NCBI RefSeq assembly: GCF_016595235.1 | Contig: NZ_JAENHL010000008.1 | Span: 1-64,000, forward strand | Length of the DNA stretch: 64,000 bases | Direction of reading: 5' to 3' | From: Taklimakanibacter albus | GTDB lineage: Bacteria; Pseudomonadota; Alphaproteobacteria; Rhizobiales; Aestuariivirgaceae | Part shown: one piece after another, positions 1-8,638 of the stretch | Layout: each line of letters begins with the position of its first letter | Numbering within the stretch: the stretch's first letter is position 1 | Notes under the pieces: generated by a model | What the model was told of the DNA's origin: nothing | Seen by the model: the letters and a program-made list of their open reading frames with translations, nothing else | The model's database searches: none | Translations under genes and position numbers: made by a program

Positions 1-294
1 CAGTCGCTCAGGCTCGCCACCGGCGTCCTCACCTCGAACGACGTCGACGGCGCCAAGCGGCTGGTCGAGCAGAAGGACGCCTTCCGGGCGCTCGAGCACA
101 AGATTATCGAGGAGCATTTCCGCGAAAGCGGCAAGGCCAAAGGCGCCTCCCTGCGCAAGAGCGCGCTCTTCGTCGATATCATCCGCGACCTGCACCGGAT
201 CAACTCACATATCGTCTCCGCCGCCTATCCCATCATCGAAGCAGCGGGACTCCTGCGCGATTCCCGTATAAAATCTGAGAAGAAAACAAAGTGA
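1..294 (+). CDS. Na/Pi cotransporter-like protein, C-terminal PhoU-type fragment
   Basis: Only the last 97 codons lie in the window; the 5' end is cut by the left edge. The residues are a charged helical stretch (VEQKDAFRALEHKIIEEHF, then SLRKSALFVDIIRDLHRINS), which resembles the PhoU-like helical domain at the C terminus of bacterial Na+/phosphate cotransporter family proteins. In that family the membrane part lies upstream and the PhoU-like domain is cytoplasmic and probably regulatory. The stop codon overlaps the GTG start of the next gene (GTGA), so the two are likely co-transcribed. Family assignment rests on this domain alone; another PhoU-domain protein is possible. Confidence 0.6.
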   Translation, partial: QSLRLATGVLTSNDVDGAKRLVEQKDAFRALEHKIIEEHFRESGKAKGASLRKSALFVDIIRDLHRINSHIVSAAYPIIEAAGLLRDSRIKSEKKTK

Positions 295-1109
295 GTGGCG
301 TCGTGAAGTTCATCCAAGTGAGCGACCTGCATCTGGTTCCCAAGGGCGACAAGCTCTGGGGGCTCGATCCGTTTGCCCGCCTCGAGGCCTGCCTCAACGA
401 CATCATCCAGTTCCACCGCGACGCCGCCTTCGTAGTGATCAGCGGCGATCTCGCCGAGCGCGGCGAAGTCCTGGCCTATCGCCAGCTGAAAGCGCGCCTC
501 GCCGACTTCCCGATCGAGACGCATCTGATGCTCGGCAACCACGATGACCGCAGTCATTTCCAGTCGGTCTTTCCGGACGGCCCGCGCGACAAAGCGGGTT
601 TCGTGCAAAGCGTGATCACACACGACAATGCCGTCTATCTCATGCTCGACACGCTGAAAGGTCCGCCCTCCTCGGCCGGGCTCTATTGCGACCAACGCAA
701 GGCCTGGCTGAAAAAGGAGCTGGCCCGGGCCGGCAAGCGGCATGTCTATCTCTTCATGCATCATCCGCCCTTTTCGATCGCGCATGATCTCATGGACCTC
801 ATCATGCTCGATGACCCGGAGGAGTTCCTGACCCTCCTGCCCAAGGACCAGGTGCGGCACATCTTCTTTGGCCATGCCCATCGCCCGATCAGCGGCCAGT
901 TCCACGGCATGAGCTTCTCGGCGCCCCCGAGCCTCGTCCATCAATTACCGCTGGTCGGAGGTTCAGTGCCGACGATCTATAGCGATGAGCCGCCGATGTA
1001 TGCGGTGGTCCATGCCGGACCCGATAAAGTGCTCGTGCATATGGATGCATTCCTCAACCGCAAGCCCGCCGAAATGGCGCCCGAGGCGGAACGCGGGACC
1101 TGGTACTGA
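291..1109 (+). CDS. metallophosphoesterase (CpdA/calcineurin-like phosphodiesterase)
   Basis: 272 aa. It has the full calcineurin-like metal-site set in order: VSDLHL near residue 10, ISGDLAERG near 50, LGNHDDR near 80, MHHPP near 155 and GHAHRP near 196. These ligands bind a di-metal centre (Fe/Mn/Zn) in class III cyclic-nucleotide and related phosphodiesterases. No signal peptide, so it is cytoplasmic. The substrate cannot be read from sequence; cAMP, glycerophosphodiesters or phospho-nucleotides are all known for the family. The GTG start at 291 overlaps the stop of the phosphate-transporter-like gene; an in-frame GTG at 303 is an alternative. The coupling to a phosphate transporter suggests a role in phosphate metabolism (inference). 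Confidence 0.85.
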   Translation: MSGVVKFIQVSDLHLVPKGDKLWGLDPFARLEACLNDIIQFHRDAAFVVISGDLAERGEVLAYRQLKARLADFPIETHLMLGNHDDRSHFQSVFPDGPRDKAGFVQSVITHDNAVYLMLDTLKGPPSSAGLYCDQRKAWLKKELARAGKRHVYLFMHHPPFSIAHDLMDLIMLDDPEEFLTLLPKDQVRHIFFGHAHRPISGQFHGMSFSAPPSLVHQLPLVGGSVPTIYSDEPPMYAVVHAGPDKVLVHMDAFLNRKPAEMAPEAERGTWY

Positions 1110-1175
1110 CTGCGCAAAATTTGACTTTAGGTGATATTGCTGCAAGCATTCCGGACGTTCCAATCGGAGTGTCCC

Positions 1176-1466
1176 GTGAACAATAAGATCTTCCTCGGCG
1201 CCTTTATGATGTTCGGATCTCTGCTCGCAATGAATGACGTGACATTCGCCGCCGAATGCAAAGCGGTGCTGCTCGGCAAATCGAACGGGATGCATATCGT
1301 CAAGGAGATGGCTCAGATCGCGGCACGCGGCGTCTGGAAGACAACCGCAAACGCCAAGTACGGATCTGACTGGTCTTCCTGGAGCAACGCCCAGTCCAAA
1401 AGCCTGAAATGCGATCGCATCGGCACGAAATATCAATGCACCGCCAGTGGCAGGCCCTGTCATTAA
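1176..1466 (+). CDS. small secreted protein of unknown function
   Basis: 96 aa from a GTG start preceded by GGAG six bases upstream. The N terminus is a clear Sec signal peptide (KIFLGAFMMFGSLLAM, probable cleavage after FAA before ECKA). The mature part is about 73 residues with four Cys (ECK, LKCDR, YQCTA, RPCH), fitting an oxidised periplasmic or secreted protein with up to two disulfides. An upstream ATG at 1131 in the same frame lacks a ribosome site and would bury the signal peptide. I do not recognise the family. It stands alone between the phosphodiesterase and the convergent polyamine transporter operon. Confidence 0.55.
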   Translation: MNNKIFLGAFMMFGSLLAMNDVTFAAECKAVLLGKSNGMHIVKEMAQIAARGVWKTTANAKYGSDWSSWSNAQSKSLKCDRIGTKYQCTASGRPCH

Positions 1467-1491
1467 GCGAAGCGGTTCTCGCTTTTCCTGA

Positions 1492-2385
1492 TCAGGCCGG
1501 CTGCGGGGTCGCGTCTGCGGGTGCCAGCTCACCGCGTTCGGCGAGCTTGGCGCGTTCGGCGATCCTGGCGCTGCGGCGCTCTTCCCGTCGCTTCGCTACT
1601 TCATAGGCGATGGCGCCAAAAAGCGAGAGGCCGATGATGATGACGGCCAGCGCCGACAGAGCCGGCGTCGTGCCCTGCCTGACTTCGCCCGCCAGCACCG
1701 TCACCAGCGTCTTGTCGGCGAGGATGGCGAAGGTCGTCGTATTGTAGTTCTCGAAGGACGACAGGAAGGCGATGACCGCCGCCGACACCAGCGCCGGCCG
1801 GAGGAAGGGCAGCAAAATGTGCCAGAAGACCTGCGGATAGCTGGCGCCGAGATCGAGGGCGGCCTCCTCTTGAGCGCGGTCGAAGCGCTGCAGCCGCGCC
1901 ATGATGATCAGGAGGCAGTAGGCCGAGATGAAGCTCGCCTGACCGAAGATCGACAGCATGATGCCCTTGTAGAACAGGCCGCGCGTGCCGGTCATTTCGG
2001 AGAAGTCGCGCCAGAAGATCACCGTCGAGATGCCGATGATGACGCCAGGGGTGAGCACCGGCGACACCGTCACCAGATAATAGAGCGAACGGGCGCGGTG
2101 ATAGATCTGGTTCATCACGATCGCGGCGGCGAGCCCGACCGGCACCGACACGCAGATGACGCCGATACCGATGATGATCGAGTTCACCAGGCCGTCCATC
2201 ATGGCGCGGTGATTCCACAATTTGACGAACCAGTTGAGCGTGAAACCCTCGAAGGGATAGGCGCTCGGGTAGCTCGGCGTGTTGAAGGCGGTGATGCTCA
2301 TCACCATCAATGGCCCGAAGAGATAGGCGAAGAACAGCACGACATAAAAGCCGATCATCACCTTGATGATGCTTTGAGAGCTCAT
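1492..2385 (-). CDS. potC: spermidine/putrescine-type ABC transporter permease (PotC family)
   Basis: 297 aa, about six membrane segments, with the EAA loop of inner-membrane ABC permeases (EEAALDLGASYPQVFWHILL). It pairs with the PotB-like permease whose stop codon overlaps this start as ATGA. The C-terminal tail after the last helix is long, charged and Arg/Glu-rich (KRREERRSARIAERAK). The frame stays open far upstream of 2385, but the family start is the ATG at 2385 beginning MSSQSIIK. Last gene of the minus-strand potD-potA-potB-potC operon; import of a polyamine or similar cationic amine is the likely job, but the exact substrate is not visible. Confidence 0.85.
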   Translation of the reverse strand: MSSQSIIKVMIGFYVVLFFAYLFGPLMVMSITAFNTPSYPSAYPFEGFTLNWFVKLWNHRAMMDGLVNSIIIGIGVICVSVPVGLAAAIVMNQIYHRARSLYYLVTVSPVLTPGVIIGISTVIFWRDFSEMTGTRGLFYKGIMLSIFGQASFISAYCLLIIMARLQRFDRAQEEAALDLGASYPQVFWHILLPFLRPALVSAAVIAFLSSFENYNTTTFAILADKTLVTVLAGEVRQGTTPALSALAVIIIGLSLFGAIAYEVAKRREERRSARIAERAKLAERGELAPADATPQPA

Positions 2386-3383
2386 TTTATCGTCTCCCCA
2401 AGGCTGACCTTGAAGACCCGCAGCATCAGCATCACCAGCGCGATACAGCCGGCCAGCAGCAGGAAGGCGTAAGCGGCCCCCCGCGGCCAGTTGAAGGCCT
2501 GGAAGAAGAAATCGTAAACGATCGAGGTGAACCACAAGGTCTGGGGCCCGCCGAGGAACTGCGGTGCAGCGAGCGAGCCGGCCGACAGCATGAAGACCAT
2601 GGTGCAGCCCGACGCGATGCCGGGCTTGGCATAGGGGACGACCACATCCTTGTGGATGCGCCACCAGGGGGCGCCCAGATCGCGCGCCGCCTCGATCTGG
2701 TTCTTGTCGAGGCTCTCGACCGCATTGTAGAGCGGGAACATCATCACCAGCAGATAGGCGTAGGACAGGCCGACATAGAGGCCGACATTGTTGCCGAGGA
2801 AATCGACCGGCGCGTCGGTCAGGCCCACCCCCATGAGCACCTGGTTGATCAAACCTTTGCTGGCGAGGAGAAGACGCAAGGAGAAGGCGCGCAAAATCTC
2901 GTTCACCCAATAGGGCACGATCAGCGCCAGCATCAGAAGGCGGACCTTCTGCACACTGCCGGCCTGCGCCATATAATAAGCGAGCGGATAGCAGATCGCG
3001 AAATTGAGCACCGTCACGGCGGCGGAAGCGGCAAGCGAGAAGAAGAAGGCCCAGAGATGGGTGGTGTTGACCTCGCCGTCGGTCGGCTGGATGAAGAAGG
3101 AGCGATATTGCTCGAGGGTCAGAATGTCCTTGGGGCCGCCGCGCTCGGCGGCGACGAGCTTCGGATGGAAGCTCTCCTGCACCATGTAGAGATAGGGCAA
3201 TACGACGAGGAAAAGCGTCCAGAAGGCCACCAGCGCGATGAAGGTGACGCCGAGCACGGTGCCGTTGCGATCGAAGAAACCGCGATGCGTCGGGTCATGC
3301 GCGAGCCGCTTCTCATAATGCGCCATCACCATGAAGACGGCGATGACGAAAACCGGAATCAGATAGACGAACAGCCTACTCAC
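2382..3383 (-). CDS. potB: spermidine/putrescine-type ABC transporter permease (PotB family)
   Basis: 333 aa. Roughly two N-terminal hydrophobic segments are followed by a standard binding-protein-dependent permease domain with the EAA motif (EAARDLGAPWWRIHKDVVVP). The N terminus is longer than in E. coli PotB, with a charged linker (HYEKRLAHDPTHRGFFDR) between the first two membrane spans. It overlaps the upstream ATPase gene by 8 nt and the downstream PotC gene by 4 nt, so the three are translationally coupled. The product would form the heterodimeric membrane channel with PotC. Confidence 0.85.
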   Translation of the reverse strand: MSRLFVYLIPVFVIAVFMVMAHYEKRLAHDPTHRGFFDRNGTVLGVTFIALVAFWTLFLVVLPYLYMVQESFHPKLVAAERGGPKDILTLEQYRSFFIQPTDGEVNTTHLWAFFFSLAASAAVTVLNFAICYPLAYYMAQAGSVQKVRLLMLALIVPYWVNEILRAFSLRLLLASKGLINQVLMGVGLTDAPVDFLGNNVGLYVGLSYAYLLVMMFPLYNAVESLDKNQIEAARDLGAPWWRIHKDVVVPYAKPGIASGCTMVFMLSAGSLAAPQFLGGPQTLWFTSIVYDFFFQAFNWPRGAAYAFLLLAGCIALVMLMLRVFKVSLGETIK

Positions 3384-4461
3384 GGGCCAGTTTCCCCTCC
3401 GGCAGCACCAGCCCGAGATCCGGATTGTAGGTGACCGAGGCTGTGCTTCCCTGCTCAGGAATCTCCACGCGCTCCAGGCGGCCGACCGTCAAGGTGATAT
3501 CCTTCTTGTCGGCCCCTTTGAGGAAGATATGGCTCGCATTGCCCTCGAAAGCGACATTGAGCACCGTCGAGGTCACGGTCGCGTCCTTGGATCCTTCACC
3601 GACCCTGAGCGCTTCAGGCCTGACGAAAAGTATCGCCTTGTCGCCCTCCTTGACGCCATTGGGATTACGGCCGCGCAGCAGGCCGAAAGGCGTCTCGACA
3701 ACAGCGCCCGTCCCGTCGGCCTTGGCGACACGTCCGGCAAAGGGATTGTTCTCGCCCACGAAGGAGGCGACGAAGGATGTCCTGGGCTCATCATAGACGG
3801 CCTTGCCGTCCCCCACCTGCTCGATCACGCCATTGTTCATGACGGCGATGCGGTCCGACATGGTCAGCGCCTCGCCCTGGTCGTGGGTGATGTAAATGAA
3901 GGTGATGCCGACGCGCTGCTGGATGGCGCGCAATTCGTTGCGCATATGCTGGCGCAGCTTGAGATCGAGCGCCGACAGCGGCTCATCGAGCAAGAGCACC
4001 TGGGGCTCGACGGCAAGCGCGCGCGCAATGGCGACGCGCTGCTTCTGGCCGCCCGACAATTCGCTCACCAATTTATCGCCCTGGCCCGGCAAGGCGATGA
4101 GATGGAGCAGTTCGTCGGCGCGCTTGCGGCGGTCGGCCTTGCTCATGCCGCGCACGCGCAGGCCATAGGTGATGTTTTCGGCAACCGTCATCAGCGGGAA
4201 GAGCGCCAGATTCTGGAAGATCAGCGCGGTCGGGCGCTTATTGGCGCCGATGCCGATCATGTCCTTCCCGGCAATGCGCACGGCACCTTCGGACGGGTCT
4301 AGGAAACCAGAAACGGTCCTGAGGATTGTCGTCTTGCCGCAGCCCGAAGGCCCCAGAAAGGAGAAGAACTCACCGCCCGCAATCTTGAGCGACGCCTCCT
4401 TTACGGCGGTAAACTGACCAAATCTGACGGTAACGCGATCAAGTTCGACGTCGGCACTCAT
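3376..4461 (-). CDS. potA: spermidine/putrescine-type ABC transporter ATP-binding protein (PotA family)
   Basis: 361 aa. Walker A GPSGCGKTT near residue 38, signature LSGGQKQR near 137, Walker B LLLDEPLSALD near 157, switch His in YITHDQGEA, then a C-terminal TOBE_2-type domain (about residues 280-355). This is the PotA/FbpC/MalK-like layout of type I importers. It lies 209 bp downstream of the solute-binding gene and overlaps potB by 8 nt. The intervening stem-loop suggests that binding protein and ATPase are made in different amounts. Confidence 0.88.
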   Translation of the reverse strand: MSADVELDRVTVRFGQFTAVKEASLKIAGGEFFSFLGPSGCGKTTILRTVSGFLDPSEGAVRIAGKDMIGIGANKRPTALIFQNLALFPLMTVAENITYGLRVRGMSKADRRKRADELLHLIALPGQGDKLVSELSGGQKQRVAIARALAVEPQVLLLDEPLSALDLKLRQHMRNELRAIQQRVGITFIYITHDQGEALTMSDRIAVMNNGVIEQVGDGKAVYDEPRTSFVASFVGENNPFAGRVAKADGTGAVVETPFGLLRGRNPNGVKEGDKAILFVRPEALRVGEGSKDATVTSTVLNVAFEGNASHIFLKGADKKDITLTVGRLERVEIPEQGSTASVTYNPDLGLVLPEGKLARE

Positions 4462-4617
4462 CCCCTGCCCTATCCTGCAAGCCCTACCCGGATGCTTCTT
4501 TGCGAAGTCTATCTTGGCGCCAGTAAAAACCGTTCCGGCGCAACGGTCCAGAACAATTCTTCATCTGGACCATCGGATCGCACCCGATTGGGTGAGAATT
4601 TCTAACTTGATACGAAA

Positions 4618-4645
4618 CCGGCCCCGACGAGGTCGACGGGGCCGG
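4618..4645 (-). terminator. intercistronic stem-loop between potD and potA
   Basis: A perfect 9-bp inverted repeat (CCGGCCCCG / CGGGGCCGG) with a 10-nt loop starts 25 bp after the potD stop on the minus strand. It is followed only by TTTCGTA, a weak T tract, so it looks more like an mRNA-stabilising or attenuating hairpin than a full terminator. The same arrangement follows two other binding-protein genes in this window. Confidence 0.55.
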
Positions 4646-4670
4646 CGTTGCAGTGACTATCAAAGACCGA

Positions 4671-5840
4671 TCAGGCGGCCTTGAACTTGTCCGCATACTG
4701 GCTGCGGATCTCGGCATACCAGGTCGGCTCCACCGGCCACGGCCAGAGGTTCTTGAGCGCATCGCCCGGGAAGGCTTCCTGGAAGATCTTCTTGGCGGCA
4801 TCCGACAGCTTGGCGTCGGCGCCGGTGACGACCGGGTTGTAGCCCGAGCCTTCCGCGAGCTTGGCCGAGTAGTCCGGCGTCTGCAGGAAGTTGATGAACT
4901 CATAGGCCTGGTCGATATTCTTGGCCGACTTCATCAGGGACAGGCCGTCGACCCACGCAATGGCGCCTTCCTTCGGCGCCGTGTAGTTGACCGGCTTGCC
5001 TTCCTTCTTCAGCGAGATCGGCGGGCCGTCCCAGGTGAGGCCGATCCAAACATCGTTCTCCATCAGGCCCGACTTGGTGTTGTCGGCCGAATCCCAGAAC
5101 TGCTTGACGAAAGCCTTGTTCTCGATGGCGAAGGCGAGGATCGGATCCCACAGCTTCTTGAAGCTGTCGACATCCTTGTAGCCGTCGCGCATGCGGTTGG
5201 ACGGCATCTTGCCCGAGGCATCCCACCACAGGCCGATGCTGAGCAGGTAGGAATGCGGACGGCCCTGGACATGGCCCTTGACGCCTTCATCCCACAGCGA
5301 ACCGTAGGAAATCTGCGCCGGGTCGCCCTTCCAGAGGTCAGTGCGATAAGAGATCGCTTCCGAACCCCAGACATGCGGCAGCCAGAAGAGACCGCCTTCC
5401 CATTCCCACAGCTCTTTCGCGCTGCCGAGCATGGACGGAATGATGTTGCCGATATTCTTCAGCTTGTTGGCGTCGTAAGGCGTCAGAACCGCAAGGTCCT
5501 TATATTGCGGGGCGCGGTTCATCGTCGGCTGGCAGAGGTCGAAGCCTTCGCCGCCGGTCGCCTGCAGCTTGTTGATCTGCTCTTCATTCTGCGAGAACGG
5601 TGTGGTGTTGACCTTGATGCCGGTCGCCTTCTCGAATTCAGGGATCACCGGATCGGGGAATTCGTCCGACCAGTTGAGAAGACTGAGCTCGCCCGACGAA
5701 GACCAGGCATGCTTGAGATAAAGGGGGCTGGTCAGTCCGACCGCTCCCACGGCAAGGCTTGCCTTGAGCAAGCCGCGGCGGCTCATCTGTGCGGCACGCA
5801 CGAGATCCAAAGTCGCCTTTTTGGGATCGTATTTCGTCAT
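4671..5840 (-). CDS. potD: polyamine-type ABC transporter substrate-binding protein (PotD/PotF family), Tat-exported
   Basis: 389 aa from the ATG at 5840, which has AGGAAG seven bases upstream; an in-frame ATG at 5897 lacks this. The N terminus carries a twin-arginine signal (SRRGLLKAS followed by a hydrophobic stretch), so export may be by Tat. The mature protein opens with GELSLLNWSDEFPDPVIPEF, the typical start of PotD/PotF-like extracellular solute-binding proteins. It is the first gene of the operon and supplies the periplasmic receptor for PotABC. Polyamine is the family default; other cationic or betaine-like substrates are possible given the surroundings. Confidence 0.85.
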   Translation of the reverse strand: MTKYDPKKATLDLVRAAQMSRRGLLKASLAVGAVGLTSPLYLKHAWSSSGELSLLNWSDEFPDPVIPEFEKATGIKVNTTPFSQNEEQINKLQATGGEGFDLCQPTMNRAPQYKDLAVLTPYDANKLKNIGNIIPSMLGSAKELWEWEGGLFWLPHVWGSEAISYRTDLWKGDPAQISYGSLWDEGVKGHVQGRPHSYLLSIGLWWDASGKMPSNRMRDGYKDVDSFKKLWDPILAFAIENKAFVKQFWDSADNTKSGLMENDVWIGLTWDGPPISLKKEGKPVNYTAPKEGAIAWVDGLSLMKSAKNIDQAYEFINFLQTPDYSAKLAEGSGYNPVVTGADAKLSDAAKKIFQEAFPGDALKNLWPWPVEPTWYAEIRSQYADKFKAA

Positions 5841-5946
5841 CTGCTTCCTCCGAGGAGCCGCAGGACCATTCCCGCGGCCCGGTTTAACGCCCATCATTAT
5901 TGGCCGGCAGGTCCGGCTTCTTCCTTGATTTCAGCGTAGTATGACG

Positions 5947-5964
5947 GCCCGATGACTATCGGGC
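5947..5964 (-). terminator. stem-loop after pssA / upstream of potD
   Basis: GCCCGAT-gact-ATCGGGC is a perfect 7-bp hairpin with a 4-nt loop, about 48 bp past the pssA stop on the minus strand and about 107 bp before the potD start. No T run follows. It may end the sulfatase-pssA transcript or lie in the potD leader. Confidence 0.35.
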
Positions 5965-6011
5965 AATGGGGTACGAAAGCCTGGCTCCATGCCAACCACG
6001 GCGCTGGCTCC

Positions 6012-6779
6012 TCAGCCCGTGCTTCGCGCCCTGAGCACCCCGTGACGCCATTTGGACAGCGGCAATGTCGCCACATAAAGGAGAGCGATCACCAGGAGTG
6101 TCGCCCATGGCCAATAAAGCAAGCCGAACGCAGCAAGGCCGACCAGCGCCACCGGCGGCAGGAGCATGAGGCGCGAAGCTTTGCGGCCCAAGGACTTGCC
6201 CGAAAAGGTCGGCCAGGTGCTGATCATCAGGAACGCCACGGCGGACGTGACGAAGAGCGCCACCAGCGAAGCCTGTCCATTGTCGAGGAGACCTGCGAAT
6301 TCGGCCAGCATCGGGCTCAGCGCCAGGAAAGCGCCGCCCGGCGCCGGGACGCCGGTGAAATAATTCGCCGTCCAGGCCGGGGCCGATGCGTCATGCGCCA
6401 TCACATTGAAACGGGCGAGCCTGAGCGCGCAGCAGGTGCCGAGCGCCAGACAGGGCAGCCATCCTGCTATACCGAACTGGCCGAGCCCCCAGTTGTAAAG
6501 AATGAATGCAGGTGCAGCGCCGAAGCTCACCACATCGGCGAGCGAGTCGAGCTCGGCGCCGAAACGCGAAGCGGTGCCGGTGAGGCGCGCGATGCGGCCG
6601 TCGCAGGCGTCGAAAAGCGCGGCGAGGATGACCGACAGCACGGCGAGCTCCGGCCTCCCCTCGGCGGCGAGCAGCAGCGCCGTCATGCCGGCGCACAAAG
6701 CGGCGGCGGTGAAGAGATTGGGCAGGATGAAGCGGAGATCGTGCTCGCTCTTGCCCAGCTTGCGGGAGAGAACTCTCAT
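6012..6779 (-). CDS. pssA: CDP-diacylglycerol--serine O-phosphatidyltransferase
   Basis: 255 aa. The CDP-alcohol phosphatidyltransferase signature is complete: DG-RI-AR, then G and two D at the standard spacing (DGRIARLTGTASRFGAELD, then SLAD). About eight membrane segments follow. It makes phosphatidylserine from CDP-diacylglycerol and serine, the first step to phosphatidylethanolamine; the RFILPNLFTAAALCAG N terminus is typical of the PssA2 branch. Its ATG overlaps the stop of the membrane sulfatase-like gene (ATGA). In alphaproteobacteria pssA more often sits next to the psd decarboxylase gene, which is not here, so this could be a second copy. Confidence 0.88.
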   Translation of the reverse strand: MRVLSRKLGKSEHDLRFILPNLFTAAALCAGMTALLLAAEGRPELAVLSVILAALFDACDGRIARLTGTASRFGAELDSLADVVSFGAAPAFILYNWGLGQFGIAGWLPCLALGTCCALRLARFNVMAHDASAPAWTANYFTGVPAPGGAFLALSPMLAEFAGLLDNGQASLVALFVTSAVAFLMISTWPTFSGKSLGRKASRLMLLPPVALVGLAAFGLLYWPWATLLVIALLYVATLPLSKWRHGVLRARSTG

Positions 6780-8491
6780 TGGCTGACACTCTGGGCCAAA
6801 GCGGGTGTGCGGGGACGCAGCGCCATGGCCTCGGGCTCACGATAATCCTTGGCGAGGTCGATCGGATGCCAGAGCACGTCCTTGGAGAACATGCCGAAGA
6901 TGTCGCCGCTCGAGAAAGCCGGATCACCCTTGGGTGAGGTGAACAGCGACTCGTTGTAATATTGCGCGATGTCGTTGCGACGGTAGCCCATCATCTCCAA
7001 TATGCCCGGCGCGATGGTGAAGTGGCTGGCGCGCAGATGGCCCGCCTTGGCGCCGGTTTCGAGCTCATGGCGCATTGTCGGATCGCTGGCGAAAGCGAGC
7101 AGCGGCACCAGACCCTCGCGCGGATTGGCGTTCTCGATGGTGCAGTGGGTGAGCTTGCCCTCGGCGATCGCCTGGCCATGATCGGACGTATAGACCACCG
7201 CCAGATTGCTGAGATCGACCTCCTTGAAGAAGCGCACGAAGAACTGATCGACCGACCAGGCGATCGAGTTGCGGTAGGACGCCATGCGATGGGTCTTGTC
7301 CTCGAACGAGGCTTCGGTGCCGTCTTCGGTCATGGTCGGGCCGAAGATCACGCGGTCCTTGGGATAGGTTGCGTCATAGGGGAAATGCGCGCCATTCTTG
7401 TTGGCATAGAGGAACACCGGCTGGTCGCCCTTGGTCTCCTCGGCGATGATCTTGATGAGCTCGAAATCGGCCTGCTCGGGCGGCACGTTGTTCAGCGACA
7501 CATAACGATCGATGTTGCGCGCCTCATTGACGGTCATGAAATTGGTGAGCCGGCTCGGGTCCTTGACGACGGCGCCCTGGGCATCGACGAAGACGGTGCG
7601 ATAGCCCGCCTTCTTGGCATAGCTCCAGATGAACGGGCTCTCATTGATGCTGACGGTGAGATCGTCGCGCCGGGCGCCGCTGCGCAGGATGACATTCGAG
7701 TAATGGCTGCAATTGCCGCCCGAGGCCGCCGGGCCGAAATCGACGAAATTTGCCTTGAGCGCCGGCAGGTCCGGCGTGAAGGAATTGCCGGCGGTGAAAT
7801 CGAGATAGTCGGCGCGTACGCTTTCATCGACGAGGAAGATGATGCTCTTCACCCGCTTCTGCGGGTCGGGCGTCCAGGCGACCTCGCCACGGGCATGGGC
7901 TCCCTGGGTGGCGACCTTGGTCGCGGCGACGGCCGCGACGGAGAGCGGGGCGAATTGCCGGGGCAGAGCCTGATAGCCGCCGCCCGATTTCATAAGCACG
8001 ATGCCGGCGATGGCGGCGAAAGGCAGGATCGGCAGAAGCGCCAGCCGGCGGGTCCAGACCGTGGCGCGCGCGGAAGACAAGGGGGCGGAGAAGCCCATGG
8101 CCACCAACCCGGCGACGAAGACGAGGCCTGCCGTGTGCAGAAGCTGAACCCCATAGAAATCCGCCGCCCGGCCGGCCTCGTGGCGGGCGTTCCACAACGA
8201 GACAAAGTCGAAGACGGAGAAATCCGACCCGCTGATGGCGTAATAGGCAGCGGCAAAGGCGGCGGTCGCCGAGAAGACCAGGGCCCAGCCGAGCCGCCAG
8301 GGCCAGCGCGGATGGAAGGCGGCGGCGAAGATCGCCACGACGGCAATGAGCCAGATGCCGATGAAACCAACCAGGGTGTCGTAGCGGGTCTGCCCCCAAA
8401 GGAGCTGGATGCGTCCCAGGAAACCGACATTGGTGAAGATGATAAACGCTGAAACCAGGGCCAGTTTGAGCCACAGCCGGTAATTGCGCAT
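6776..8491 (-). CDS. inner-membrane sulfatase / phosphoethanolamine-transferase-like protein
   Basis: 571 aa. About five N-terminal membrane segments (residues 1-175) are followed by a periplasmic alkaline-phosphatase-superfamily domain. Metal and nucleophile regions are visible as FLVDESVRADYLD near residue 218 and TSDHGQAIAEG near 430. Overall layout matches EptA/CptA-type phosphoethanolamine transferases and related lipid-headgroup or glycan transferases, but the usual Thr nucleophile context is not obvious. It is the first gene of a two-gene operon with pssA, whose start it overlaps by 4 nt. The pairing suggests that it uses or modifies a phosphatidylserine/ethanolamine-derived headgroup (inference). 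Confidence 0.7.
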   Translation of the reverse strand: MRNYRLWLKLALVSAFIIFTNVGFLGRIQLLWGQTRYDTLVGFIGIWLIAVVAIFAAAFHPRWPWRLGWALVFSATAAFAAAYYAISGSDFSVFDFVSLWNARHEAGRAADFYGVQLLHTAGLVFVAGLVAMGFSAPLSSARATVWTRRLALLPILPFAAIAGIVLMKSGGGYQALPRQFAPLSVAAVAATKVATQGAHARGEVAWTPDPQKRVKSIIFLVDESVRADYLDFTAGNSFTPDLPALKANFVDFGPAASGGNCSHYSNVILRSGARRDDLTVSINESPFIWSYAKKAGYRTVFVDAQGAVVKDPSRLTNFMTVNEARNIDRYVSLNNVPPEQADFELIKIIAEETKGDQPVFLYANKNGAHFPYDATYPKDRVIFGPTMTEDGTEASFEDKTHRMASYRNSIAWSVDQFFVRFFKEVDLSNLAVVYTSDHGQAIAEGKLTHCTIENANPREGLVPLLAFASDPTMRHELETGAKAGHLRASHFTIAPGILEMMGYRRNDIAQYYNESLFTSPKGDPAFSSGDIFGMFSKDVLWHPIDLAKDYREPEAMALRPRTPALAQSVSQ

Positions 8492-8638
8492 CGAGCCTTC
8501 CTCCCGCCCGGCGTGCCAAATGACGGCCGGGTAACAGTTTTGATACAGCTGGATGACGGCATAGCAAAGAAGGGGCCACCTGCCCTTCCCGCCATGCTAG
8601 GGAAGTGAAGGACGCGTTAAGGACGAGGATAGTTAAGA

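Noticed and set aside
1492-2910. Longer potC frame starting near 2910
   Set aside because: The upstream part is an out-of-frame shadow of potB; the family start and ATGA coupling point to 2385.
4653-5939. Long open frame opposite potD
   Set aside because: Its frame is a codon-bias shadow of the GC-rich minus-strand gene; no recognisable domain, and potD has signal peptide and family motifs.
6962-8452. Long open frame opposite the sulfatase-like gene
   Set aside because: Low-complexity Arg/Gly/Glu-rich translation without a domain; the minus-strand gene has metal-site motifs and membrane segments.
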